Of a stretch of 64,000 nucleotides of DNA, positions 56,959 through 64,000 are shown one piece after another. The stretch's first letter is position 1. Every line of letters begins with the position of its first letter. Where the stretch lies: positions 1,364,001 to 1,428,000 of the forward strand of contig NZ_CP139779.1 of NCBI RefSeq assembly GCF_034421375.1, given 5' to 3'. A model generated the notes under the pieces. It was not told the DNA's origin, ran no database searches, and was given only the letters and a program-made list of their open reading frames with translations. The DNA comes from Microbacterium invictum (GTDB lineage Bacteria > Actinomycetota > Actinomycetes > Actinomycetales > Microbacteriaceae). The translations under genes were made by a program, and so were the position numbers.

Positions 56959-58041
56959 TCACTCGGTGACGCCGAACTCCTCGCACGCTGCCATCACGTC
57001 GGGGGTGCAGACGTCGTCGTAGGCGGCGTCGCCGGCGGCGATGACGTCCTTGACCTCGTTCGGTCCGACGAGGACGGGCGTGACCTGGATGTAGGGCGTT
57101 CCGTCTTCGAGCTCGGCGTCGGCGGTGACCTCTTCGCCGTTGAGCAGCGCGACGGCGAGCTCGACGGCGGCTGCGGCCTCATCCGCCACCGGCTTGTAGA
57201 CCGTGGCGGTCTGCCAGCCGAGGAGGATGTTCTGCAGACCGGCGACGTTGGCGTCCTGGCCCGAGACCGCGACGCCTTCGAGGTTGTTGTCCTGCAGCAC
57301 CTTGATGACGCCGGCGGCGTTGGTGTCGTTGGCCGCCCAGACGCCGTCGACCTGGCCACCGAGCGAGGTCAGGGCCTGCTCGAAGTTGGTCTGCGACTCG
57401 GCCTGGTCCCACACCCCCGGGGGCTCGGCGGCGGGAGTGATCCCGGCCGCTTCCATGACCTCGACCGCGCCGGACTTGAACATCGCGGCGTTGCCGTCGG
57501 TCGGGTCACCGCCCATGTAGACCACGGTCGCGGAAGCGGGGTCCTTGCCGGCGGCCTCGAGGCCGTCCAGCACCGTCTGGCCCTGCAGGCGCCCGACCTC
57601 CATGTTGTCGAACGACACGTAGTAGTCCGCGCCCTCGAAGGGACGGTCGTACGCGATCACCGGGATGCCCTCGGCGGTGGCGTTCGCCGCAACGGCTTCT
57701 GCGGCACCCTGGTAGTCCACGAGCAGCATCACACCGCAGCCCTGGGTGAGCTGCTGGTCGGCGATGGTCGAGTAGGTGTTGGTGTTGCCCTGCGCGTTCT
57801 GGATGTCGACCTCGAAGCCCGCGGCCTCCAGGCCCTCCTGCAGGTAGGGGCGGTCGAAGTTCTCCCAGCGGGGCGAGGACGCCGCGTCGGGAAGGATGAC
57901 GCAGGCGCGGCCCGCAGCGTCGCCGCCGCCGGTGTCTCCGCCGCCATCACCGCTGTCGCCGCCGGTCGAGCTCGAACAGCCCGCCAGCAGCATCACGGCT
58001 GCGCCGGCGACCGCCGCGGCCGAGAGGAAGGATTTCTTCAT
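56959..58041 (-). CDS. Sugar ABC transporter substrate-binding lipoprotein, system 1
   Basis: The 360-residue protein has a lipoprotein signal ending LLAGC (Cys22) and a Gly/Ser/Asp linker. The body is a periplasmic-binding-protein type I domain like XylF/RbsB: VIAYDRPFEGADYYVSFDN, GDPTDGNAAMFKSGA, GVWAANDTNAAGVIKVLQD and GQDANVAG. The C-terminal DVCTPDVMAACEEFGV is also seen in the paralog of system 2. Xylose or another monosaccharide is likely. It is the first gene of its operon, with a promoter upstream. Confidence 0.92.
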   Translation of the reverse strand: MKKSFLSAAAVAGAAVMLLAGCSSSTGGDSGDGGGDTGGGDAAGRACVILPDAASSPRWENFDRPYLQEGLEAAGFEVDIQNAQGNTNTYSTIADQQLTQGCGVMLLVDYQGAAEAVAANATAEGIPVIAYDRPFEGADYYVSFDNMEVGRLQGQTVLDGLEAAGKDPASATVVYMGGDPTDGNAAMFKSGAVEVMEAAGITPAAEPPGVWDQAESQTNFEQALTSLGGQVDGVWAANDTNAAGVIKVLQDNNLEGVAVSGQDANVAGLQNILLGWQTATVYKPVADEAAAAVELAVALLNGEEVTADAELEDGTPYIQVTPVLVGPNEVKDVIAAGDAAYDDVCTPDVMAACEEFGVTE

Positions 58042-58101
58042 TGTTCACCTTTCATCGTCGAATGGTGAGCGCGACGCCCCGTTGGGCCGCTCACGAGAGC
58101 G

Positions 58102-58131
58102 ATCATCCCGAGAGTCGACCCTTGGCGTCAA
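58102..58131 (-). promoter_or_regulatory. Predicted promoter of sugar transporter system 1
   Basis: On the minus strand TTGACG and GATGAT (four of six -10 bases) are 18 bases apart, about 60-90 bases before the binding-protein start. Just upstream, GTGAACGTAACGC-like sequence at 58135-58147 might bind the ROK regulator. The latter point is weak. Confidence 0.42.
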
Positions 58132-58187
58132 GTAGTGAACGTAACGCTTTGGCAACGGCCCGGAATGCGTTCGGTCCGTGAAGTCAT

Positions 58188-59369
58188 TCAGCGGCCGGTC
58201 GCCTCCCGGGTGCGGCGCGACAGCGAGTCGATGATGACGGCGATGACGAGGACGAGCCCGGTGATCATGTAGCGCACCGACGAGTCCAGGGTCAGCAGCG
58301 TCAGGCCCGAGGAGATCGACTGGATCACGATGATCCCGAGCAGTGCGGAGTACGCCGTGCCGCGGCCGCCGAAGAGGCTCGCCCCGCCGATCACCGCCGC
58401 CGCGATCGCATTGAGGTTCGTGTCCCCGCCGCCGGAGCTCTGGCTCACGGCGGCCAGTCGGGCGGCCGCCAGGATGCCGCCGATCGCGGCCAGGCTCGAG
58501 CACAGGGCGAAGACGGTCACGTAGATGCGTCCGACGCGGATCCCCGCGCGCCGCGCGGCCTCCTTCGACCCGCCCACGGCGTACACCGCCCGTCCCCATC
58601 GCGTCTGCTGCAGCACGATGTCGACGACGACCACGAGGGCGAGGAAGAACAGGAACATCACCCCCACGCCCCGAGAAAGGTTGAGGTACCACGTGGCGCC
58701 GGCGAGGAAGACGCCGAGGATGATCGTCCGGACGGCGATCTCGCGGTAGCTCTGACTGTCGAGGTTCGCCTGGACACGGCGCCGGGCGCGGCGCACGCGC
58801 GAGAGCGCGAACCCGACGACGGCGAGGGCGACGAGCAGGTACGACGCCCAGTCGGGCAGGAACAGCTGCTGCGCGAACACCACGAGCCACGAGTCGAAGG
58901 GGAGGTTGATCGAACCGGTCTCGCCGAGGACCCACAGCTGCAGGCCGAGGAACCCCAGGAGGCCGGCCAGCGTGATGACGAAGCTCGGCAGCGCGAACCG
59001 GGTCAGCAGAACCCCGTACCCAGCGCCGATCGCCGCCCCGGCCGCGACGGCGGCGACGATGGCCAGCAGCAGATCCCACTGGAGCTGGACGAAGGTCACC
59101 GCGAGGATGGCGGCGGCCAGGCCCGAGACCGAGCCCACCGACAGGTCGATCTCGCCGACGAGCAGCACGAGCACCACCCCCAGCGCGATGGTGCCGATGG
59201 CGGCGCACTGCATCGTGAGGTTGACGAGGTTCTGGCTGGAGAGGAACGAGGGGTTCAGCGACTGGAACACCGACCAGATGACGACCACCCCGACGATGAC
59301 CGGAAGGGCACCCAGGTCGCCCTCCCGCACGCGGGCGGCCACGCGCGAGAACGTGTCGGCGGCGGTCAT
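58188..59369 (-). CDS. Sugar ABC transporter permease, system 2 (CUT2)
   Basis: The 393-residue permease is a paralog of the system 1 permease. It shares LTMQCAAIGTIALGVVLVLL, GEIDLSVGSVSGLAAAILA and TRWGRAVYAVGGSKEAARR. It has about ten membrane segments. The start overlaps the ATPase stop by four bases. It ends before a 146-bp gap that contains the promoter of system 1. Confidence 0.91.
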   Translation of the reverse strand: MTAADTFSRVAARVREGDLGALPVIVGVVVIWSVFQSLNPSFLSSQNLVNLTMQCAAIGTIALGVVLVLLVGEIDLSVGSVSGLAAAILAVTFVQLQWDLLLAIVAAVAAGAAIGAGYGVLLTRFALPSFVITLAGLLGFLGLQLWVLGETGSINLPFDSWLVVFAQQLFLPDWASYLLVALAVVGFALSRVRRARRRVQANLDSQSYREIAVRTIILGVFLAGATWYLNLSRGVGVMFLFFLALVVVVDIVLQQTRWGRAVYAVGGSKEAARRAGIRVGRIYVTVFALCSSLAAIGGILAAARLAAVSQSSGGGDTNLNAIAAAVIGGASLFGGRGTAYSALLGIIVIQSISSGLTLLTLDSSVRYMITGLVLVIAVIIDSLSRRTREATGR

Positions 59370-60241
59370 CCGTCGAGGTCCTGCGCGCGCGGACGTCGAC
59401 GGGGGCGATCGGTGGGGAGGGGGATGATCCGACCCGGCGTGATCTGCTCGGGTGCCGGAGCGGGCCGCGCCGGGACGTCGGCGGTGGCCCCGGTGATCGC
59501 GGCGATCAGGGTCTCGGTGGTGATGTCGGCGATGTCGTACTCGCCGTTGTTGCGGCCGAGACGCAGGACGACCGCCCGATCGGCGACGGCCATCACATCG
59601 GCCATGTTGTGGCTGATGAGGATGACCCCGTGCCCGCGTTCACGCAGGCGCTCGATGAGGTTCAGCACTTCGGCGGTCTGCGCGACACCGAGCGCCGCCG
59701 TCGGTTCGTCGAGGATCACGACGCGAGGATCGCCGATCAGGGAGCGGGCGATCGCGACGGTCTGGCGCTGACCGCCCGACAGCGACGCCACCGGCACGCG
59801 CACGGAGGGCAGCTTCGCCGCGAGCTCGCGCAGCAGCGTCCAGGTGCGCTGCTCCATCTCGACCTCGTCGAGCCGCCGGCCCGATACCAGCTCGCGGCCG
59901 AGCCACAGGTTCGCCACGACATCGAGGTTGTCGCAGAGCGCGAGGTCTTGGAACACGGTGGCGATGCCGAGCTCCTGAGCGTCGGCGGGGCTCTGCAGGC
60001 GCACCGGCGACCCGTCGAACTCGATCACGCCCGCATCGGCGGTGTAGACGCCGGCGAGGATCTTCACGAGCGTCGATTTGCCGGCGCCGTTGTCGCCCAC
60101 GAGGGCCACGACCTCGCCCTCGTCGACCCAGAAGTCGACGTCGCTGAGGGCCCGGACGGCGCCGAAGCGCTTGCCGATGCCGTGCATGGTCAGCACGCGC
60201 TCGCGAGGGCGGGGGCGCGGCGCTGTCATCCCGGTGCTCAT
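59366..60241 (-). CDS. Sugar ABC transporter ATPase, system 2 (single-domain)
   Basis: The 291-residue ATPase resembles that of system 1: Walker A GDNGAGKSTLVKILAGV, LALCDNLDVVANLWLGRE, signature LSGGQRQTVAIARSL, Walker B VVILDEPTAALG, H-switch ILISHNMADV. A C-terminal extension of about 40 residues, rich in Pro and Arg (PARPAPAPEQITPGR), is unusual. The gene overlaps both neighbours by four bases. Confidence 0.93.
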   Translation of the reverse strand: MSTGMTAPRPRPRERVLTMHGIGKRFGAVRALSDVDFWVDEGEVVALVGDNGAGKSTLVKILAGVYTADAGVIEFDGSPVRLQSPADAQELGIATVFQDLALCDNLDVVANLWLGRELVSGRRLDEVEMEQRTWTLLRELAAKLPSVRVPVASLSGGQRQTVAIARSLIGDPRVVILDEPTAALGVAQTAEVLNLIERLRERGHGVILISHNMADVMAVADRAVVLRLGRNNGEYDIADITTETLIAAITGATADVPARPAPAPEQITPGRIIPLPTDRPRRRPRAQDLDG

Positions 60242-61299
60242 CCCAGTCCCGCCCTCTCGCAGGCCGCCGCGTAGTCCGGGGTGCAGATGTCCTCGATCGT
60301 CCAGAATCCGTCGGCGACGACGGTGTCGGCGATGTTGTCGACCGTCACCGCGACCGGGTCGAGGAGCGTGGTGGGCGTGCCCTCGATCTCGAGCGGTGCG
60401 CTCACCTCGTCGCCGCGCAGGAGCGCGACGGCGACGTCGGCGGCGCGCTCGGCCTGCGGCCGGATCGCCTTGTACACCGTCATGAACTGATCGCCGGTGA
60501 GGATCCGCTGGATGGCGGTGAGTTCGGCATCCTGACCGGTCACGATCGGGAACGGGGTGACATTGCCGGCTCGGAGCGCGGCCACCGCACCCCCGGCGGT
60601 GGCGTCGTTGGCGGCGTACACGGCGGCGATGCGGTCGCCGTACTGCGCGACCTGCCCGGCGACCCACTCCTGGGCGAGGTCGGGGCTCCACTCCGGGGTG
60701 TCGAAGGACGATAGGACGGTCAGTCCGGCGTCGTCGATGACCTCCTGCGCACCGGACTTGAACAGCGCGGCATTGCTGTCGGTCGGCGAGCCGTTGACCA
60801 TCAGGATGCCTCTCTGCTCCATCTCGGGTTCGACGCCGGCCAGGGCCTCGGTGAGCGCGGCCGCTTGGAGCTGACCCACCTTCTCGTTGTCGAACGAGAC
60901 ATAGTAAGCCAGATCGCCTCCAGCGACGAGTCGGTCGTAGGAGATCACCGGAACCCCCTGCGCATTCGCCTCGCGGACGATCGAGACGGCCGCATTGGCG
61001 TCGACCGGATCGAGCACCAGGACGCCGGCGCCGCCGGTGAGGGCCGCCTCCGCCTGCTGCTGCTGCTTCGCAGCATCCTGATCGGCGTTGGAGTACAGCA
61101 CCCGGAAATCGCCCAGCTCGGCCACGCGCTCCTCGAAGTACGGGCGGTCGAAGGTCTCGTACCGTGCGGTCTTGGCGTCGGGGAGGAGGAGCGCGATCGT
61201 CCCCTCCGTGCCGCCGCTCTGCGCAGCGCACCCGGCCGTCGCCAGTGCCATCGCCGTCGCGAGGAGGGCCGCACCGATGCGGCGGAGAGCGGCGGTCAT
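60238..61299 (-). CDS. Sugar ABC transporter substrate-binding lipoprotein, system 2
   Basis: The 353-residue protein has a lipobox ending TAGC (Cys24) and a type I periplasmic-binding fold: VISYDRLVAGGDLAYYVSFD, GSPTDSNAALFKSGAQ, YAANDATAGGAVAALRAG and VTGQDAELTAIQ. It is clearly related to the system 1 binding protein but only moderately alike, so the ligands may differ. The start lies seven bases after the ROK gene, so it depends on the upstream promoter. The long frame upstream of the ATG is inside the ROK gene and is not used. Confidence 0.92.
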   Translation of the reverse strand: MTAALRRIGAALLATAMALATAGCAAQSGGTEGTIALLLPDAKTARYETFDRPYFEERVAELGDFRVLYSNADQDAAKQQQQAEAALTGGAGVLVLDPVDANAAVSIVREANAQGVPVISYDRLVAGGDLAYYVSFDNEKVGQLQAAALTEALAGVEPEMEQRGILMVNGSPTDSNAALFKSGAQEVIDDAGLTVLSSFDTPEWSPDLAQEWVAGQVAQYGDRIAAVYAANDATAGGAVAALRAGNVTPFPIVTGQDAELTAIQRILTGDQFMTVYKAIRPQAERAADVAVALLRGDEVSAPLEIEGTPTTLLDPVAVTVDNIADTVVADGFWTIEDICTPDYAAACERAGLG

Positions 61300-61306
61300 C
61301 GGCCGC

Positions 61307-62515
61307 TCACGCGGTGGCGCGATCGACTCCGGTGTCGACCGCGACGTGATCGAAGGCGACGGCGTCGAGCGCCGCGGCAATGGCTCCCCGGGTCTCGGTC
61401 CATTCCCCGAACGAGCTCGCCACGATCTCGGGCAGCCCGTTCCCGGCTGCCAGCGCCGTGCGTTCCAGCGAGTGCCGCATCGGTGCCATCAGGGTCTCGC
61501 CGGCCTCGGCGAGCTCGCCGCCGACGACGATCAAGCCTGGATCCAGGAGGTTGCACAGGCTCGCCGCGGCGATGCCGATGTGCCGGCCGGCGTCGGCGAT
61601 CACGCGCCGGGCGCTGCCGTCGCCGGACTCGGCGCCCTGGATGAGGTCGCCCAGGCGCCGCATCCCCTCTCCCGGCGGGAAGAGGGACAAAAGCGCGGGA
61701 CCGCCCGCGTAGGTCTCGAGGCAGCCGCGGTTGCTGCAGCGGCAGATGGGCCCGTTCTCGTCGATCGTGACGTGCCCGATCTGACCGGCCTTGCCGTTGA
61801 CGCCGCGGAACAGCTCCCCGCCGACGACCATGCCGGCGCTGATGGTGTGCCCCACACGCAGGTAGACCGACGACGCGACGTCCCTCGAGACGCCCTCGCG
61901 GGCTTCGGCCAGCGCCCCGAGGTTGGCTTCGCTGTCGACGAGGACCGGTCGCTGGATGCGGGCGGTGAGGGATGCCGCGATGTCGACGTTCTCCCATCCT
62001 CGGAGGATCCCGGCGGCGCTGACCATCCCGGTGCGCGGATCGATCGGAGCGGGAAGAGCGAGACCGACGCCGAGCAGGTCGTCGACGGAGCCGCCGAGGG
62101 AGTCCATCATGTCGCCGAGGAGGAGGGCGAGCCGATCGAGTTCGGCGTCGTGCCGGTGGTCGAGGGGGAGGGGGAGGGAGCTCTGGCTCACCACCGTTCG
62201 GGTGACGTCCGAGATCGCGATGTGCAGCTGTCGCGAGCTGAAGTGCGCGCCGGCGACGAGCCCCAGTTGACGGGCGAGGGAGACGAGGGTCGCCCGACGG
62301 CCGCTGCGCGAGGTGATCGAGGTGTGGAGCACCCCCGACGCGACGAGCTCCTTGACGATGTTCGACACCGTCGCGGGAGAGAGGCCGGTGATGCCGGCGA
62401 GCTCCACCTGCGTCATCCGGCCGTGGCGCTTCAGCGTCTCGAGCAGGCGCGCGCGGTTGGCTTCACGCAGCGACGACTGCGAGCCCGGCGGCGTCTCTCG
62501 GCGGATCACATGCAC
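61307..62515 (-). CDS. ROK family transcriptional regulator
   Basis: The 402-residue protein has an N-terminal winged helix (RLLETLKRHGRMTQVELAGI, TGLSPATVSNIVKELVASGV) and a ROK sugar-binding domain. The zinc motif CRCSNRGCLE holds C258, C260 and C265. GVALALPAPIDP-like segments (LLGVGLALPAPIDPRTGMVS) belong to the kinase-like fold. It most likely represses the downstream transporter and releases on sugar binding. It follows the NYN gene by 11 bases. Confidence 0.92.
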   Translation of the reverse strand: MHVIRRETPPGSQSSLREANRARLLETLKRHGRMTQVELAGITGLSPATVSNIVKELVASGVLHTSITSRSGRRATLVSLARQLGLVAGAHFSSRQLHIAISDVTRTVVSQSSLPLPLDHRHDAELDRLALLLGDMMDSLGGSVDDLLGVGLALPAPIDPRTGMVSAAGILRGWENVDIAASLTARIQRPVLVDSEANLGALAEAREGVSRDVASSVYLRVGHTISAGMVVGGELFRGVNGKAGQIGHVTIDENGPICRCSNRGCLETYAGGPALLSLFPPGEGMRRLGDLIQGAESGDGSARRVIADAGRHIGIAAASLCNLLDPGLIVVGGELAEAGETLMAPMRHSLERTALAAGNGLPEIVASSFGEWTETRGAIAAALDAVAFDHVAVDTGVDRATA

Positions 62516-62526
62516 ACTGTAGCGGG

Positions 62527-63384
62527 TCAGGTCTTCTCACCCGCGAGACGGACCAGCACGATGTGGCCCGACTCGTCGACCTCGGCGACGTCCGCGTGCG
62601 CCTTGACGAACTCCGAGAAGCTTCGGAACCCATAGGCCTTCTCGCTGAAGGACGGGTCCAGCCGCTTGATCAGGCTCTTCACCGCCGACGCGTGCTGCCA
62701 GGCCTCGCCCTCGCGGTCGCTCTCCAGCCGCAGCGCTCTCTGGAGCAGGTCTGCGCCGGGGTCGACGGTCTTCTTCCGCGACCGGCTGCGCGCCGTCTCG
62801 GGCTTCTCCGTCACTGCCGGGGCGGGGATACCGGGGAGGGCGTCGTACGCATGGAACTGGTCGCACGCGGCCGCGAGCGACTTCGCGGTGGATCCCGCCA
62901 CGCCGATGCCGACGACGAAGCGTCCGAGTCGCTTGCAGCGCTGCGCGAGCGGGACGTAGTCGGAGTCGCCCGCGACGATGACGACGTGGGTGAGGTCGTC
63001 GAGGCGGAACATGTCCTCGACCGTGTCGACGGCGAGCCTGATGTCCGCGCCGTTCTTGGCATAGGCCGCGGCGGGGAACAGCTGGACGAGATCGACGGCG
63101 CGGGCGACCAGCTGCGACCGGTAGACCGCGTTGACCGGCGACGACCAGTCGGCGTAGGCGCGGGTGAGGACGAGGGTGCCGAAGGTGGCGGCGTAGTCGA
63201 TGATCGCCCCCACGTCGATCATCGCCGCGGCCAGCCGCTCGGTGATCTCGGGGTCGCCGTCCCCGGCGACGATCCGCTGACGGTCGCGGGCATAGGAGTT
63301 GCGCCCGTGGACCCGGTCGTACCAGGACATCACGATGTTGTCGAAGTCGAGGTAGACGGCCACGCGGCCGTGGGAATCGGCCAT
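62527..63384 (-). CDS. NYN-domain (PIN-like) protein with C-terminal OST-HTH/LOTUS-like domain
   Basis: The 285-residue protein begins with a NYN/PIN-like nuclease domain: YLDFDNIV (D13, D15), a TFGTLVLTRAYADW strand, ADIRLAVDTVEDMF and VVIVAGDSDYVPLAQR supply the acidic metal site. After a Pro/Lys-rich linker (near 195-215) a LOTUS-like winged helix follows (SAVKSLIKRLDPSFSEKAYG then FRSFSEFVKAHADV), which may bind RNA. The ATG overlaps the previous stop codon by one base. The target RNA is unknown. A GTG one codon earlier is also in frame. Confidence 0.85.
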   Translation of the reverse strand: MADSHGRVAVYLDFDNIVMSWYDRVHGRNSYARDRQRIVAGDGDPEITERLAAAMIDVGAIIDYAATFGTLVLTRAYADWSSPVNAVYRSQLVARAVDLVQLFPAAAYAKNGADIRLAVDTVEDMFRLDDLTHVVIVAGDSDYVPLAQRCKRLGRFVVGIGVAGSTAKSLAAACDQFHAYDALPGIPAPAVTEKPETARSRSRKKTVDPGADLLQRALRLESDREGEAWQHASAVKSLIKRLDPSFSEKAYGFRSFSEFVKAHADVAEVDESGHIVLVRLAGEKT

Positions 63385-64000
63385 CACTTCTCTCCGGGGT
63401 AGCGCACGCCGATCTGCGCGCGGACGTCGTCGAGTGTCCCCATGATCGCCACCGTCTGGTCGATCCCCAGCAGCGGGCTGTCGGTGTCCCCTCGCGCGAT
63501 GATCTCCTCGGCCGCGAGAGCCTGGAACTGCATGCCGCGTCCGGAGATGTCGGTGACGTAGTCCTCGATCACGGTGCCGTCGGGCGCGGTCACCCGGAAG
63601 CTCGTCGGGGCGTACCAGGTGCGGTCGATGTCGATGCGCGCCTCGGTGCCGATGATGTGGGCGGTGTTGGGGCCGGCCGAACGGGACGAGGTGACCGATG
63701 TCGAGAGGGCACCGGAGGCATGGGTGAAGATCGTCGCCACGTCGGAGTCTGCGCCGGTGTCGGCGAGGCGCGCGCGAGCGGTGACCGATACGGGCTCCCC
63801 GAGGATGTCCCAGAAGAAGGAGATCGGGTAGATCCCGAGGTCGAGGAGGGCGCCACCACCCAGGTGGAGCGCGTTCAGCCGGTGCTCGGGGTCATCGGTG
63901 ATCTTCTGGGTGTGATCGGCGAACACCGCGCGGATGTCGCCCAGCGTCCCGGCTGCGATGATCTCGCGGATGCGGATCATGTGGGGGAGGTACCGGGTCC
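63384..64000 (-). CDS. Gfo/Idh/MocA family oxidoreductase, 3' part
   Basis: The frame is open to the end of the window, so the N-terminal Rossmann domain and the start are missing. The visible 205 residues are the C-terminal alpha/beta domain: IREIIAAGTLGDIRAVFADH, LHLGGGALLDLGIYPISFFW and DIDRTWYAPTSFRVTAPDGT. The G-G-G-A-L-L-D-x-G-x-Y stretch is the family signature that includes catalytic residues. It is probably a sugar or inositol dehydrogenase and may work on what the downstream sugar transporters import. Confidence 0.9.
   Translation of the reverse strand, partial: TRYLPHMIRIREIIAAGTLGDIRAVFADHTQKITDDPEHRLNALHLGGGALLDLGIYPISFFWDILGEPVSVTARARLADTGADSDVATIFTHASGALSTSVTSSRSAGPNTAHIIGTEARIDIDRTWYAPTSFRVTAPDGTVIEDYVTDISGRGMQFQALAAEEIIARGDTDSPLLGIDQTVAIMGTLDDVRAQIGVRYPGEK

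Overview
The window comes from the chromosome of a high-GC actinobacterium, most likely Microbacteriaceae and probably Microbacterium or a close relative. The reasons are the strong G/C third-position bias, frequent GTG starts, many 4-base ATGA/GTGA stop-start overlaps, several F420-type oxidoreductase families, a class Ib nrdHIEF operon, sugar ABC transporters without their own ATPase, and a DUF222-HNH endonuclease family present here in two copies. No phage, IS transposase, rRNA or CRISPR array was recognised. Both ends cut a gene: galU on the left and a Gfo/Idh/MocA oxidoreductase on the right. All names are read from the sequence without database searches.

Layout. 0-5.5 kb: 3' part of galU, a GNAT acetyltransferase, a degenerate 90-bp tandem repeat array that abuts DUF222-HNH copy 1, a luciferase-like oxidoreductase, a membrane protein and tRNA-Ala(CGC) with its terminator. 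5.6-8.2 kb: rifampin ADP-ribosyltransferase, a valine/leucine-type dehydrogenase, a PPOX-class oxidoreductase and a YbaK deacylase. 8.2-14.6 kb: an alpha-glucan locus (binding lipoprotein, two permeases, debranching-type enzyme) with a divergent LacI regulator and three matching operator-like palindromes. 14.6-19.9 kb: histidine utilisation (IclR regulator, hutH-hutU-hutI). 19.9-22.9 kb: a minus-strand group with a SixA-like phosphatase, a ureohydrolase that may be HutG, a cyclotransferase-fold protein and a DUF445 membrane protein. 23.1-32.2 kb: a Pot-type polyamine ABC transporter with an amidohydrolase, facing a flavin oxidase, a class III aminotransferase and an Lrp regulator; together they look like a polyamine import and oxidation unit.

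32.3-36.5 kb: a small Cys-rich secreted protein, an acyl-CoA-dehydrogenase-like protein with an alpha/beta hydrolase, a small unknown and an MFS transporter. 36.5-40.85 kb: the nrdHIEF operon with tandem NrdR-box-like sites and a strong terminator. 40.9-42.3 kb: DUF222-HNH copy 2, about 95% identical to copy 1 and in the same orientation 39 kb away. 42.4-49.1 kb: a Sap/GAP-like membrane protein, an RsmC/RlmG-like methyltransferase, an unrecognised 342-aa protein, several small membrane proteins and nagA. 49.1-54.7 kb: a ClpC-like AAA+ unfoldase, a second luciferase-like protein, an ATP-dependent DNA ligase and a sirtuin of the YxxR (deacylase) type.

54.8-64 kb: two consecutive, paralogous CUT2-type sugar transporters, each with a lipoprotein, a single-domain ATPase and a permease. 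They lie behind a ROK regulator, a NYN-LOTUS protein and a sugar dehydrogenase-like gene. The most noteworthy items are the paired DUF222-HNH units with abrupt homology edges, the tandem duplicated transporter, the polyamine module, the altered metal-site residue of the ureohydrolase, and the two unrecognised proteins at 32.3 and 44.2 kb.
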